64,000 nucleotides of DNA from Microvirga zambiensis WSM3693 (lineage in GTDB: Bacteria; Pseudomonadota; Alphaproteobacteria; Rhizobiales; Beijerinckiaceae): the NCBI RefSeq assembly GCF_016735695.1, contig NZ_JAERQD010000009.1, positions 62,001 to 126,000 on the forward strand, read 5' to 3'. The translations under genes and the position numbers were made by a program. How positions within the stretch are numbered: position 1 is the stretch's first letter; each line of letters begins with the position of its first letter. Below, one piece after another: positions 18,760-28,114 of this stretch. The notes below the pieces were generated by a model. That model made no database searches and was not told where the DNA came from. It saw nothing but the letters and a program-made list of their open reading frames with translations.

Positions 18760-19467
18760 CTACCGCGCCCTTTGCCCAAACAGGATCGCCTGGACCTTCG
18801 GGTCCGTCAGGTCGGTCTTCTCCCGCTCCTCCGAGCTCACCTTGATCCCGCGCTGGACCGCCGGGCGGGCGAGAACGGTTTCGAGCCACCGCTTGGCATG
18901 GGGAAACTCGTCGATGTTCTGGCCCTGGCGCTCCCAGAGCTTCGCCCAGGGGGCAATGGCCATGTCGGCGATGGAATACTCGCCCGCCACGAATTCCCGG
19001 TCGGCCAGGCGCTTGTTCAGCACCCCATAGAGGCGATTGGTCTCGTTGGTGTAGCGGTCGATGGCGTAGTCCACCTTCTCCGGCGCGTAGATGCGGAAAT
19101 GGTGGGCCTGTCCGAGCATGGGGCCGAAGCCGCCCATCTGCCAGAACAGCCACTGGTCGACCTCGACGCGCCCTCGTTCGTCCTGCGGATAGAACTTGCC
19201 GGTCTTGCGGCCGAGATATTGCAGGATCGCACCCGACTCGAAGACCGAGATCGGCTCGCCACCCGGTCCGTCATGATCGACGATGGCCGGCATCTTGTTG
19301 TTGGGCGAGATCGCCAGGAAGTCCGGCTTGAACTGATCGCCCTTGCCGATATTGACGGGCAGGACGGTGTAGGGCAGCCCGCATTCCTCGAGCATGATGG
19401 TGATCTTCCATCCGTTCGGGGTCGGCCAGTAATAAAGCTCGATCGGCTGCTGCGGGGAAACCGCCAT
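18760..19467 (-). CDS. Glutathione S-transferase, nu-class/YfcG-like (235 aa)
   Basis: Thioredoxin-like N-domain with YYWPTPNGWKITIMLEE, the TPNG signature of YfcG/YghU-type enzymes that have disulfide-bond reductase activity. It continues with SPNNKMPAIVD (cis-Pro) and ESGAILQYLG (glutathione-binding Glu-Ser), then an all-alpha C-domain. I chose ATG 19467 (MAVSPQQP); the frame to 19557 adds a basic leader without homology. The substrate is unknown. It is a lone gene. Confidence 0.9.
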   Translation of the reverse strand: MAVSPQQPIELYYWPTPNGWKITIMLEECGLPYTVLPVNIGKGDQFKPDFLAISPNNKMPAIVDHDGPGGEPISVFESGAILQYLGRKTGKFYPQDERGRVEVDQWLFWQMGGFGPMLGQAHHFRIYAPEKVDYAIDRYTNETNRLYGVLNKRLADREFVAGEYSIADMAIAPWAKLWERQGQNIDEFPHAKRWLETVLARPAVQRGIKVSSEEREKTDLTDPKVQAILFGQRAR

Positions 19468-19698
19468 GGAACGCCTCTCCTTCGATGTCGCTACGGGGCT
19501 GCGCTGAGACGTTAGCGCATCGCGCAGAAAAATGGAGCCGGTTTTTCGCAGACGCAAAATGACAGCCCACTCCCGGCGGGGCGATGCTCAACGCATGAGC
19601 ACCCAGGTGAAGCCGCTCCAGGGGCAGGAAGCACTTGTTCCTATGTTTCGGACAGGTTATCTTATAACGATAAAATCGGGTCTGTGGGGGATCAGTTC

Positions 19699-19950
19699 AT
19701 GAACCGCGTTGTGAGTTCGGCTATCGCCGTGGCGATGGCCCTTTCCATGGCCGGCACCGTCGAGGCCGCCGGCGATACGAAACCGAAGCGGGAACCGACT
19801 CCCGCCCAGACCGCCGCGCGCGAGCGCATGGCCAGGTGCAGCCTCGAATGGAAGGACGCCAAGGCCAGCGGCAAGCTCGAGAAAGACGCCAACTGGCCGA
19901 AGTTCTGGAGCGCCTGCAACACCCGGCTCAAGTCCGAGACGAAGGCCTAG
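19699..19950 (+). CDS. Small exported protein, PsiF-like pattern (83 aa)
   Basis: Signal peptide MNRVVSSAIAVAMALSMAGTVEAA, then a charged mature domain of about 60 residues: ARERMARCSLEWKDAKASGK followed by WPKFWSACNTRLK. The pattern RxxxCxxEWKxxKAxGK...WPxFxxxC is widespread in small rhizobial proteins and recalls the PsiF repeat. The two cysteines may form one disulfide. GGGGGATC lies 5' of the ATG. An AT-rich run TTATCTTATAACGATAAAA (about 19660-19678) is a possible promoter. Function is unknown. Confidence 0.75.
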   Translation: MNRVVSSAIAVAMALSMAGTVEAAGDTKPKREPTPAQTAARERMARCSLEWKDAKASGKLEKDANWPKFWSACNTRLKSETKA

Positions 19951-20017
19951 AGGCCCACCCTTCCTCTCATCCGGGGCCGCGCAGCGGAGTGACAGCCGAT
20001 ATCGGGCTCGCTGGCGC

Positions 20018-20476
20018 TCAAAGCTTCTTCTTGAAGCCCTCGTGGCTGCGGGCGAAGTCCAGGCGCTCGTAAAAGCGATGTGCGTCCTTGCGGGTCTTGT
20101 TCGAGGTCAGTTCCATCGCTCTGGCCCCCTGCTCGCGGGCGTAGCCTTCGGCGAAGGCGATCATCCGGGCGCCGATGCCTCCCGAGCGCCGCACTGCCTT
20201 CACCTTCACGCTCTCGACCTTGACCCGCAACGCTCCGCGTCCGGTGAGGTTGGGGATGAAGGTGAGCTGAAAGGTGCCGACGATCTCGTCGCCGTCGAGC
20301 GCGACGAAGAGCCGGTTTTCGGGACTGCGCGCGATGGCGGCGAAAGCGGCCTCGTAGGCCGGCCGCGTTTCCTCCGACCACAGGTCGCCGTGCGAACCCA
20401 GTTCATCCTCCTCGTGCAGGCGGATGATCGCTTCGAGGTCGCTTGCCCGGGCCTCGCGGATCGAGAGGTCGGTCAT
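20018..20476 (-). CDS. GNAT-family N-acetyltransferase (152 aa)
   Basis: GNAT fold: IREARASDLEAIIRLHEED at the N-terminus, beta4-beta5 region SVKVKAVRRSGGIGARMIAFAEGYAREQG with the acetyl-CoA pyrophosphate loop RRSGGIG, and the C-terminal LTSNKTRKDAHRFYERLDF that is common in this subfamily. The acceptor substrate cannot be predicted. Its ATG overlaps the stop of the upstream glutathione transferase (ATGA), so the two are co-translated. Confidence 0.9.
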   Translation of the reverse strand: MTDLSIREARASDLEAIIRLHEEDELGSHGDLWSEETRPAYEAAFAAIARSPENRLFVALDGDEIVGTFQLTFIPNLTGRGALRVKVESVKVKAVRRSGGIGARMIAFAEGYAREQGARAMELTSNKTRKDAHRFYERLDFARSHEGFKKKL

Positions 20477-21114
20477 GCCGCCGCCCGCGATTCCATCGGC
20501 AGCAGCTCCGCCCTGGCCTTGAAGCCGGGAGGTGCCTCGATGCGCTGCGTGAAAGCCTGGATCTGGGGATAATCGGCAAGGTCGATGCCGGCTTCACCCG
20601 CGAAAGTCACGACCCCATAAACGTCGATATCGGCGATGGTCAGGCCCTCCCCGACCAGCCATTCGCGGCCGGCGAGATGGGTCTCAAGAACGCTGAGACC
20701 GGCCTTCGCAGCCTGGATGCAATCCTCGGCCACCTCGGGCGACGCCTTGCGGAAGCCCAGCTTGATCACGCGTGCCTTGTACAGCGGCGCCGCGAGGCGG
20801 TCGAAATCCCAGTAGAGCCATTCGCGCACCTGCAGCCGCTCATCGAGATTGGCGCCGCCGAACTTGCCGGTCATGTCGGCGAGATATTCCAGGATCGCCG
20901 CCGACTGGCACAGGTGACGGCCGTTGTTCCGGTCGAGCAGAAGGGGCACCTGGCCGTAGCGCTGCCGGGAGAGATGGGGCGGCTGCTTATGCTCGCCCGC
21001 CATCATGTTCACGTGCACGTAGTCGAAGGCCTCGCCCATCAGCGACAGGGTGAGCGCGACCTTGTAGGTCGGGCCCGAATAGGCAAACCCGTGCAGTTCG
21101 AACCGTGCCGTCAT
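20473..21114 (-). CDS. Glutathione S-transferase family protein (213 aa)
   Basis: Thioredoxin-like N-domain beginning MTARFELHGFAYSGPTYKVA, followed by QRYGQVPLLLDRNNGRHLCQSAAILEYLAD, which contains the cis-Pro (VP) and the Ser-Ala of the glutathione site. The C-domain includes WLVGEGLTIADIDVYG, the helix-capping motif of GSTs. I chose ATG 21114; the frame to 21129 adds five residues. It is coupled to the GNAT gene by ATGA. The substrate is unknown, and there is no sequence relation beyond family level to the GST at 18760. Confidence 0.9.
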   Translation of the reverse strand: MTARFELHGFAYSGPTYKVALTLSLMGEAFDYVHVNMMAGEHKQPPHLSRQRYGQVPLLLDRNNGRHLCQSAAILEYLADMTGKFGGANLDERLQVREWLYWDFDRLAAPLYKARVIKLGFRKASPEVAEDCIQAAKAGLSVLETHLAGREWLVGEGLTIADIDVYGVVTFAGEAGIDLADYPQIQAFTQRIEAPPGFKARAELLPMESRAAA

Positions 21115-21278
21115 GATGCGCCCCTCCATGAGAAAATTCTGTGGCCCGGGAAGCTAGTCGATTGTGTCGGCTCCTGGAAGGAGCAAAATCCAGCATATGG
21201 TGCGGACTTCCGGCTCCGCGCCGAACGATGCGCCAGCCTAGGGATGAGCATCGACAACCGATGCTTCAGGGGGATGTC

Positions 21279-21692
21279 ATGCCCAGCATGGAACGCGAGC
21301 GAAAACTGCTGCAGCAGAGCGTGGCTATCGTCGCCGCCATCCCCGTCGCGACGGGGCTATACGGGGTGTTGTTCGGGCAGGCGCTCACGGGCGATGCGGT
21401 GTCGATCTCCGCCGAGAGCCATTTCCGGTTCCTGTCCGGCCTTCTCCTCGGCATCGGCCTGTGCTTCTGGAGCACCCTGCCCTCCATCGAGATCAGGACG
21501 GGCCGCTTCCGGATTCTGACCCTGCTCGTCGTCATCGGCGGCTTAAGCCGGCTGATCGGTCTCGCACTCACCGGATTGCCGTCCTTCTTCATGGTCGGCG
21601 GCCTGGTCGTCGAACTTTTCGTCGCTCCCGTTCTCTGCCTGTGGCAGACCCGCGTCGCCAACCGCTACGCCGAGGAATACGGGGTTGCATAA
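21279..21692 (+). CDS. DUF4345 membrane protein (137 aa)
   Basis: Four predicted membrane helices: about residues 14-32, 48-64, 76-94 and 100-120. The pattern LYGVLFG...SHFRFLSGLLLGIGLCFW...RLIGL matches DUF4345-type inner-membrane proteins. AGGGGGA lies before ATG 21279; an upstream in-frame extension to 21141 has no support. No function is known for the family. It is monocistronic. Confidence 0.82.
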   Translation: MPSMERERKLLQQSVAIVAAIPVATGLYGVLFGQALTGDAVSISAESHFRFLSGLLLGIGLCFWSTLPSIEIRTGRFRILTLLVVIGGLSRLIGLALTGLPSFFMVGGLVVELFVAPVLCLWQTRVANRYAEEYGVA

Positions 21693-22007
21693 GCGCCTGC
21701 TCGATCAAGACCGCGTCGAAAGGCCATCACTTTATCGGAAGCCCGTACCTCGACAAACATAGGATACCTCCTTGTCCAGCGACATCGCCCCTCAGGGCCT
21801 TTGGAAGCTCGGCCTTTTCGCCTGACGACGCATTTCGAGGGCCCGAACGCAGAGCCCACCTTTCGAGCCGATACTCTAGAAGAACGTGCCTCGCCGCGCT
21901 GGTTTTGCTATCATAGCCGTCCTTTATCGGACGTAAGGGCCCGAAGGCCCGTGCCGTGGTCTGCTGAAATCCCCATGGCCTGACAGCGCCTCGAAGGAGG
22001 CCCCATC
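21693..22007. other. 315-bp leader of the adenylate cyclase gene, no gene seen
   Basis: No coding frame with a plausible start and no RNA gene seen. A short GC hairpin GGGCCCGAAGGCCC (21937-21950) lies about 60 bp before the cyclase, and AGGAGG precedes its ATG. Confidence 0.5.
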
Positions 22008-23414
22008 ATGAGCGAAGACCAGAAACTCCTCGCCGTCCTGCGCCAATCCGCCGACGCCGAGATCGTCGACGCCATCGAAACGCTGATCCGTGACGCGCCC
22101 GATCATGAGCTGAACCGGATCAATGCGCTCTCCTTCGCCAGGAAGCGCGGGCTCGATGAGGATCGCGTCATCGCGGCGTTTCTCCATGCCGCCCGGCTCG
22201 GCCTGTTCGAGATGTCCTGGAATGTGCTCTGCCCCGGATGCGGCGGCGTGCTCGAGGCCGGGATGAGCCTGAAATCCGTCAACCAGAGCGAATATTGCTG
22301 CTCCCTCTGCGCGGCGGGCTACGAGCCGACCCTCGACGAAATGGTCGAGGTCACGTTCACGGTCAGCCCGCGGGTGCGCAAGATCGCGGCGCACGACCCG
22401 GATTCGCTGCCGATGCACGAATATATGCGCCAAATCTTCTGGGGTTCGGGCATCGACCTGCCGGAGGATTTCGATCGGATGATCGAGGAGATCGTGCTCG
22501 ACGCGGTCGAGCTCCCGCCGGGAGAGCGCGCGATCCTGTCCCTGCAGCTGCCGGCGGCATTCGTGATCATCTTCGAGCCTGTCACCCATGCGGCGCAGTT
22601 CATCGACGTGAAGGGCGAACCGACCCGCGAGCGGCAGAGCCTGTCGCTCGTGCTCAACGAGACGCACCCGCAGAACCAGACCCTGACCATGCAGCCCGGA
22701 CCTCTGCGGATCTCGCTCGAAAACCGTACGAACCGCCGTGTCCTTCCGGCGGTGTGGGTGGCCAGCGACGAGCTGCATCACATGATGAAGCAGCGCCGCC
22801 AGTTCCTGACCGCAAAGCGTCTTCTGACCAACCAGACTTTCCGCGACCTCTATCGCACCGATACGCTCGACATCGACCAGCGCCTGAAGATCACGAGCCT
22901 GACCTTCCTCTTCACGGACCTGAAGGGCTCGACGGAACTCTACGAGCGCGTCGGCGATCTCGTGGCCTACGACCTCGTGCGCGAGCATTTTCGCGTGCTC
23001 CAGGACATCGTCGCCTCCGAGACCGGCGCCGTGGTGAAGACCATCGGCGATGCGGTCATGGCGACATTCCCCACGCCGGACCACGGAATCTCCGCCGCCC
23101 TGCGCATGCGCGAGGCCATGCGAAGCCTCAACGACCAGCGCGGCCAGGAAGACCTGCTCTTGAAGATCGGCATCCACGAAGGGCCATGCCTCGCCGTCAC
23201 CCTGAACGACCGGCAGGATTATTTCGGCCAGACGGTGAACATCGCATCGCGGGTGCAAGGCCTTGCCATGTCGCGCTCGATCTTCGCGACCGATTCCGTG
23301 GTCGAGCATCCGGAGGCGTCCCAGATCATCGAGACGCGGGGCCTGCAGCCTACCCTGCAAAAGACCGCTTTGCGCGGCCTCAACGACGAATATCTGGTTT
23401 ATGAGATTCCGTGA
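22008..23414 (+). CDS. Class III adenylate cyclase with zinc-ribbon-like DUF5939 N-terminus (468 aa)
   Basis: Cytoplasmic cyclase predicted to make cAMP. The N-terminal 290 residues resemble DUF5939 and include C75, C78, C97/C98 and C101 (CPGCGG...CCSLC), a probable zinc site. The catalytic domain begins near residue 296. Its metal aspartates are D304 in FLFTDLKGSTELYERVG and D348 in TIGDAVMATF. K344 and the Asp-Tyr of DYFGQTVNIASRVQG supply adenine selection and the transition-state Asn/Arg, so all catalytic positions look intact. AGGAGG lies before the ATG. It has no membrane helix, so the N-domain is presumably the sensor. The cue is unknown. Confidence 0.9.
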   Translation: MSEDQKLLAVLRQSADAEIVDAIETLIRDAPDHELNRINALSFARKRGLDEDRVIAAFLHAARLGLFEMSWNVLCPGCGGVLEAGMSLKSVNQSEYCCSLCAAGYEPTLDEMVEVTFTVSPRVRKIAAHDPDSLPMHEYMRQIFWGSGIDLPEDFDRMIEEIVLDAVELPPGERAILSLQLPAAFVIIFEPVTHAAQFIDVKGEPTRERQSLSLVLNETHPQNQTLTMQPGPLRISLENRTNRRVLPAVWVASDELHHMMKQRRQFLTAKRLLTNQTFRDLYRTDTLDIDQRLKITSLTFLFTDLKGSTELYERVGDLVAYDLVREHFRVLQDIVASETGAVVKTIGDAVMATFPTPDHGISAALRMREAMRSLNDQRGQEDLLLKIGIHEGPCLAVTLNDRQDYFGQTVNIASRVQGLAMSRSIFATDSVVEHPEASQIIETRGLQPTLQKTALRGLNDEYLVYEIP

Positions 23415-23425
23415 GGGAACAACTT

Positions 23426-23508
23426 CGTCATCCCCGGCCTCGTGCCGGGGGTCCATGCCTTCATGGCGTTAAAGGCGTGGGTGGCCGGGACAGGCCCGGC
23501 CATGACGT
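23426..23508. repeat. Palindromic intergenic element, copy 4 (variant)
   Basis: CGTCATCCCCGGCCTCGTGCCGGGG...GGCCGGGACAGGCCCGGCCATGACG. The left hairpin differs in sequence from copies 1-3 but has the same architecture. It separates the convergent cyclase and GNAT genes. Confidence 0.8.
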
Positions 23509-23514
23509 AGAAAA

Positions 23515-24030
23515 TTACAGCACCTTCTCGAAACGATACTCCACCGACTGCGAAATATCCCCGAGCTGACGCTGCCCGTCGATCTGCACATATCCCAGGC
23601 GGCTGTAGAGCCTGTGCGCGGTGGTGAAGCGGGTGTCGGACCACAGGATCAAGCGCGAGGCGCCGCGCATGCGGGCGTGGGTTTCAGCCCTCTGAACGAG
23701 ACGCGAACCCAATCCCTGTCCGCGCTGGCCGGGACGGACATAGAGCCGGTGCAGTTCAGCAACGCCCGCTTCCGGAAAATCGACGGCGACGCAGGCGCAG
23801 ATCCGTCCGCGCTCATCCTCGACGGCCCAGAAGGCGCCGCCGGAAGCGGCATAGGAGATGCTCGGCGCGCGCAAGTCCGGCAGGTCGTCATGCGGATCGA
23901 CGAAGCAGCCGGGATATTCCGCGTAGCAGATCGCGATCAGGCCGAAGATATCCTGCGCATCGGCGTCGACGACGGAGCGGATGATCGGGGCGGAGGAAGC
24001 CATTGCAAGGGATGGCGCAGGTTGGGACAT
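23515..24030 (-). CDS. GNAT-family N-acetyltransferase (171 aa)
   Basis: Acetyl-CoA-dependent acyltransferase fold. IIRSVVDADAQDIFGLI is the first strand-helix, AELHRLYVRPGQRGQGLGSRLVQ contains the Q/R-x-x-G-x-G/A CoA loop (RGQGLG), and the C-terminal segment RLYSRLGYVQID is typical. The start is uncertain: ATG 24030 and ATG 24003 are both possible and neither has a clear Shine-Dalgarno; 24003 would still contain the whole fold. The substrate is unknown. Confidence 0.85.
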   Translation of the reverse strand: MSQPAPSLAMASSAPIIRSVVDADAQDIFGLIAICYAEYPGCFVDPHDDLPDLRAPSISYAASGGAFWAVEDERGRICACVAVDFPEAGVAELHRLYVRPGQRGQGLGSRLVQRAETHARMRGASRLILWSDTRFTTAHRLYSRLGYVQIDGQRQLGDISQSVEYRFEKVL

Positions 24031-24068
24031 GGTTGCGGGCAATCGATCTGTTGGCGGGGCGCGGGCGT

Positions 24069-25247
24069 TTAAATGGGTTTCGGGAGCACGGATGTCGTGG
24101 CTCTACGCCCAAGAAGGAGATCGCGGACGGCTTCGGTGCGGCGCTCGGTGAGGAGGGCGAACGCAAAGGCCGCGACGATTGCTCCGAGTACGAGACCAGC
24201 AAAAGCAGCATAGGCAGATGCGCTCGGAGGAACCAGAAGCGAGGGCCATCCGTACCACTCAAGAAGGCCGCCGAGGAAAACGGTGACCGGTACATGGATG
24301 AGATAAAGCGAATAGGAAAAATCCGCTCCGATGCGAACCGGGCCAGCGAGCGGGCACCAGGACAGCAAACGCCCGTTTGCGATGGCAAGCGCGGTTCCCA
24401 ATCCGACCATGAGATCGGTCCCGTAGGGCGGCAGGATCTGCAGGCGCGAGACGACGAAGCCGCATACCACCGCGGCCAATCCGATCAGGCCGACGATAAG
24501 CGGCAGATGGCGCTCTCTGACGACCTGGGCTGCCAGCGTTCCTGCGACCCAGATAAGAAACCAGGGCATCCAGCTCAGAAAACCGCCCGCCAGAGTGGAG
24601 ATCCCTAAGAACAGCAGCGCGACGGCACAGAGCTTGAGCACTTTCGGGAACGTCGCAAGACAAAGACCGAACAGAATGGGGGCGAGAAGATAGAACACCC
24701 ATTCATAGCCGAGCGACCAGAGCGGCGGATTGAGACCGAGCGGCCTGCAGAAAATCCCCTGCACCGCCGCGACGTTGCAGGCAAGCTGCCCCCAGGTCCA
24801 GTCCGAAGTGAGGCCCATGGGCATCAGGGGCCGCTCGCCGAAGAAGCGCGTCTCGATCAGGGTGGATCGCCCGATCCAGTCGAGCAGGAATGTCAGCGCC
24901 AATGCCGGCAGAAGGACGATATAGATGCGGGCAAAGCGGCTGGCGAAATAAGTCTTCGCATCGAACCTCTTCCTTTGCAGTGACCGCCAGACGCCACCGC
25001 CGACCAGGAAGCCGCTGACCGCGAAGAAGATCGCCACGCCTTCCCGATGAATGCCCGTCAGGAAATAGAAAGCCTTGGTTCCCAATCCCGCCTGCGGGAT
25101 ATCCTGGAAACTGACGAAGAGCAGCCCGCGGGTATGCCCGAAGAGCACCAGCAACGCCGCACCCAGGCGCAGAAGGTCGAGAAACGGCCAATGCGCGCCG
25201 CTTGGCGACGCGGCTGAATTAAAGACGGGCTGACTGGCCGCGCTCAT
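24069..25247 (-). CDS. Acyltransferase-3 family membrane protein (392 aa)
   Basis: Integral-membrane O-acyltransferase of the OafA/NodX family with about ten helices. The N-terminal segment FLDLLRLGAALLVLFGHTRG carries the conserved His, and FFAVSGFLVGGGVWRSLQRKRFDAKTYFASRFARIY is the signature of the family (SGF, then RxxRIYP-like). These enzymes acylate cell-surface or secreted sugars. The upstream SGNH hydrolase overlaps it by 29 bp, and acyltransferase-3 domains often act with an SGNH domain, here as separate proteins. The substrate is not predictable. Confidence 0.9.
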   Translation of the reverse strand: MSAASQPVFNSAASPSGAHWPFLDLLRLGAALLVLFGHTRGLLFVSFQDIPQAGLGTKAFYFLTGIHREGVAIFFAVSGFLVGGGVWRSLQRKRFDAKTYFASRFARIYIVLLPALALTFLLDWIGRSTLIETRFFGERPLMPMGLTSDWTWGQLACNVAAVQGIFCRPLGLNPPLWSLGYEWVFYLLAPILFGLCLATFPKVLKLCAVALLFLGISTLAGGFLSWMPWFLIWVAGTLAAQVVRERHLPLIVGLIGLAAVVCGFVVSRLQILPPYGTDLMVGLGTALAIANGRLLSWCPLAGPVRIGADFSYSLYLIHVPVTVFLGGLLEWYGWPSLLVPPSASAYAAFAGLVLGAIVAAFAFALLTERRTEAVRDLLLGRRATTSVLPKPI

Positions 25248-25878
25248 GGCCCCTCCACGCCGTCACTGCGGCAATCGTTGTCTCAAGCATGTCGTGCAGC
25301 AGGCGGTAGGCCTCCGCAGACAGATGGATGCCGTCGGTGGTGATCCCAGCCCGCGCGGCGCCGTCGGGATCGGCGAAATCCTTCTGCAGATCGAGGATCG
25401 CTGCAGCACGGCCGTCGACGATCCGCAGGATGCGACGGCTCAAGGACTCCATGGAATCGGCCAGGTAGAAATTGGAGAGCCTCTTGGAGGGCTCGATCGG
25501 CGGCGGCGTCACCGCGACGAAGGGCACGCCTGCATCCTCGAAATGCCGCACGACGCGCTCGAAATGCTCGGCGGCGGCGGCGATGCTTTCCTCGGAGCTG
25601 CCCTTCTTGGCGTCGTTCGTGCCGACGAGCAGCACGCCGATGCTCGGCTGCGCCGATTTCAGCAGGCGCGCCACCTTCGGCTCCAGCTCTTCCGTCCAGA
25701 TGCCGAAATAGCCGGCGTTGAGCACCGGAAGGCCGCCGAGGCTGCTCCAGTAGAAACCCTCGACCAGCGAGTCGCCCAGAAAGAGCAGCCCGCCGGGGCC
25801 GACAAGCGTCCGGTGCGTCGCGATCGTGATGTCGCGGATCAACCAATGCGGTGCGAAGGGATTGGGCTGCTGGGTCAC
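25219..25878 (-). CDS. SGNH/GDSL hydrolase (219 aa)
   Basis: Single-domain esterase or acetyltransferase of the SGNH fold. Block I is LFLGDSLVEGF with the nucleophilic Ser, block III is LLVGTNDAKK with the Asn, and block V is TTDGIHLSAEAYRLL with the Asp and His. The start is GTG 25878. There is no signal peptide. Its 3' end overlaps the acyltransferase start by 29 bp, so the two are co-expressed. Together they suggest acetyl-group transfer or removal on a surface glycan. Confidence 0.88.
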   Translation of the reverse strand: MTQQPNPFAPHWLIRDITIATHRTLVGPGGLLFLGDSLVEGFYWSSLGGLPVLNAGYFGIWTEELEPKVARLLKSAQPSIGVLLVGTNDAKKGSSEESIAAAAEHFERVVRHFEDAGVPFVAVTPPPIEPSKRLSNFYLADSMESLSRRILRIVDGRAAAILDLQKDFADPDGAARAGITTDGIHLSAEAYRLLHDMLETTIAAVTAWRGHERGQSARL

Positions 25879-25939
25879 GAGATCAGCACCTGCAAAAGCC
25901 CGACGGAAACGATTGCTTCCGCCGGTGGGCCGACGAGAC

Positions 25940-27415
25940 TTACTCGATCCCGAGCTTCTGCTTCAAGATCTCGTTGAGGGCTTGCGGGTTGGCCTTGCCG
26001 CCGGTGGCCTTCATGGTCTGGCCGACGAACCAGCCGAGCAGGGTCGGCTTCGCCTTCGCCTGCTCCACCTTGTCCGGGTTCGCGGCGATGATCTCGTCGA
26101 CGGCCTTCTCGATGGCGCCCGTGTCGGTCACCTGCTTCATGCCGCGCTTTTCCACGATCTCGCGCGGATCGCCACCCTCGGTGAAGACGATCTCGAACAG
26201 ATCCTTGGCGATCTTGCCGGAGATCACGTTCTCGCCGATGAGCTCGATGATGGCGCCGAGCTGCGCGGCCGAGACCGGCGTTTCCGTGAGATCCTTGCCG
26301 TCCTTGTTGAGGCGGCCGAAGAGCTCGTTGATCACCCAGTTCGCGGCCGCCTTGCCGTCACGACCCTTTGCGACGTCCTCATAGAAGTCGGCGGAGACGC
26401 GCTCGGCCACGAGCACGCCGGCGTCGTAGGGAGGCAGCCCGTAGGACGCCATGAAGCGGGCCTTCTTCTCGTCCGGCAGTTCCGGCAGGTGCCGGGCGAG
26501 ATCGTCCACATAGGCCTGGTCGAATTCGAGCGGCAGCAGGTCCGGATCGGGGAAGTAGCGGTAATCGTGCGCCTCTTCCTTCGAGCGCATGGAGCGGGTC
26601 TCGCCCTTGCCGGGATCGTAGAGGCGGGTCTCCTGGTCGATCGTGCCGCCGTCCTCCAGGATGGCGATCTGGCGCCGCGCCTCGACCTCGATGGCCTGGC
26701 CGATGAAGCGGATCGAATTGACGTTCTTGATCTCGCAGCGGGTGCCGAGTTCTTCGCCGGGGCGGCGGACGGAGACGTTCACGTCGGCACGAAGGTTGCC
26801 CTTCTCCATGTCGCCGTCGCAGGTGCCGAGATAGCGCAGGATGGTGCGCAGCTTGGTCACGTAGGCGCGCGCCTCGTCGGCCGAGCGCAGGTCGGGCTTC
26901 GACACGATCTCCATCAGGGCGACGCCCGAACGGTTGAGGTCGACGAAGCTCAAGGTGGGGTGCAGGTCGTGGATGGACTTGCCGGCATCCTGCTCGAGAT
27001 GCAGCCGCTCGATGCGCACGGTGATGGTCTCGCCGCTTTCCGGCACATCGACGATCACCTCGCCCTCGCCCACGATCGGGCTCTTGTACTGGCTGATCTG
27101 GTAGCCCTGCGGCAGGTCCGGGTAGAAGTAGTTCTTGCGGTCGAAAGTGCTCTTCAGGTTGATCTCGGCCCTGAGGCCAAGCCCCGTGCGGATCGCCTGA
27201 CGCACGCATTCTTCGTTGATCACCGGCAGCATGCCGGGCATGGCCGCGTCGACCAGGGAAACGTGGCTGTTCGGATCGCCGCCGAAGGCGGTCGAGGCGC
27301 CGGAGAACAGCTTGGCCTGGCTCGTCACCTGGGCATGAATCTCCATGCCGACGACGATTTCCCAATCGCCTGTCGCGCCTTTGATGAGCTTCTTAGGGTT
27401 GACCGGAGCGTTCAT
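25940..27415 (-). CDS. gatB: Asp-tRNA(Asn)/Glu-tRNA(Gln) amidotransferase subunit B (491 aa)
   Basis: Kinase and tRNA-binding subunit of the GatCAB complex, which converts mischarged Glu-tRNA(Gln) and Asp-tRNA(Asn). The cradle domain starts [22 protein letters not shown] and continues with [19 protein letters not shown]. The helical and YqeY-like tail ends in [20 protein letters not shown] chose ATG 27415 (MNAPVNPKK); the longer frame is unsupported. gatA and gatC lie 1.5 kb upstream on the same strand, with two small genes between, so this is a split locus. A tRNA-Gln gene is at 38106. Confidence 0.97.
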   Translation of the reverse strand: MNAPVNPKKLIKGATGDWEIVVGMEIHAQVTSQAKLFSGASTAFGGDPNSHVSLVDAAMPGMLPVINEECVRQAIRTGLGLRAEINLKSTFDRKNYFYPDLPQGYQISQYKSPIVGEGEVIVDVPESGETITVRIERLHLEQDAGKSIHDLHPTLSFVDLNRSGVALMEIVSKPDLRSADEARAYVTKLRTILRYLGTCDGDMEKGNLRADVNVSVRRPGEELGTRCEIKNVNSIRFIGQAIEVEARRQIAILEDGGTIDQETRLYDPGKGETRSMRSKEEAHDYRYFPDPDLLPLEFDQAYVDDLARHLPELPDEKKARFMASYGLPPYDAGVLVAERVSADFYEDVAKGRDGKAAANWVINELFGRLNKDGKDLTETPVSAAQLGAIIELIGENVISGKIAKDLFEIVFTEGGDPREIVEKRGMKQVTDTGAIEKAVDEIIAANPDKVEQAKAKPTLLGWFVGQTMKATGGKANPQALNEILKQKLGIE

Positions 27416-27636
27416 GAGCCTTGCGCCTTTAATTCTCGCCTTATCCTGCCCGGAGTACGAGCGGCGTCGGAGCCGGTCAACCCCTTTCAAGATGAACGGA
27501 CGTTCAGGTTGGTGAACCAATCGTTAAGATAATCGGAAATTTATGCACAGTTTTCAAAAATAATTGCCACGCTGCGATGAAACCGCTCTCCACATTCAGC
27601 GTTGTTCGGGAGGTAAAACGGTCAAGGAGTTTCAAA

Positions 27637-27963
27637 ATGGCTATGGATCCTATGGATCGCGAACCCAATGTCTACAATCGCGAAACCAACGTCTACGATA
27701 ACACCGGGCGTGGTTCGAACACTCTTGCCTACGTGATCGGTGGTCTTGTTGTCGCGCTTGGCCTGCTGGCCTTCCTCTTCTATGACGGCGGCAGCAACGA
27801 GCCGAGCACCACGGGCAGCACGGCGCCGACCACCCAGTCCTCGCCGAGCACCGCTCCGAACGCTCCAGCGAGCCCGATGACCCCGGCTGCTCCGTCGGCC
27901 CCCGCGGCCCCGGCGACGCCGTCTTCCCCGGCCGCTCCGTCGGCTCCGGCCAATCCGCAGTAA
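27637..27963 (+). CDS. Small membrane-anchored protein with Pro/Ala/Ser-rich tail (108 aa)
   Basis: Not a family I can name. A short polar N-terminus with a near-repeat (EPNVYNRETNVYD) is followed by one membrane helix (NTLAYVIGGLVVALGLLAFLFY). A low-complexity tail of about 55 residues, rich in P, A, S and T, would face the periplasm. AAGGAG precedes ATG 27637. A strong terminator follows at 27992. The tail codons are uniformly GC-rich. It is divergent from gatB. Confidence 0.75.
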   Translation: MAMDPMDREPNVYNRETNVYDNTGRGSNTLAYVIGGLVVALGLLAFLFYDGGSNEPSTTGSTAPTTQSSPSTAPNAPASPMTPAAPSAPAAPATPSSPAAPSAPANPQ

Positions 27964-27991
27964 CCCCACGTCCCGCGTAACGCTGCGCATG

Positions 27992-28024
27992 ATGGGTCTG
28001 ACCTTCGGGTCAGACCCATTTTTC
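27992..28024 (+). terminator. Rho-independent terminator
   Basis: ATGGGTCTGACC-TTCG-GGTCAGACCCAT is a perfect 12-bp stem with a TTCG tetraloop followed by TTTTT. It ends the small membrane-protein transcript. Confidence 0.92.
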
Positions 28025-28114
28025 GTTTCACCTTCCAACCTGTCGGAACCAACCGGAATTGGGAGCGGTTACGCTTGAAAACGTTCGAGCGGGCAGCCTC
28101 TCAGGAGCAAAGCG

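Noticed and set aside
21924-23456. 510-codon minus frame over the adenylate cyclase
   Set aside because: The plus strand carries a complete cyclase domain; the minus frame has His/Arg/Asp-rich noncoding composition.
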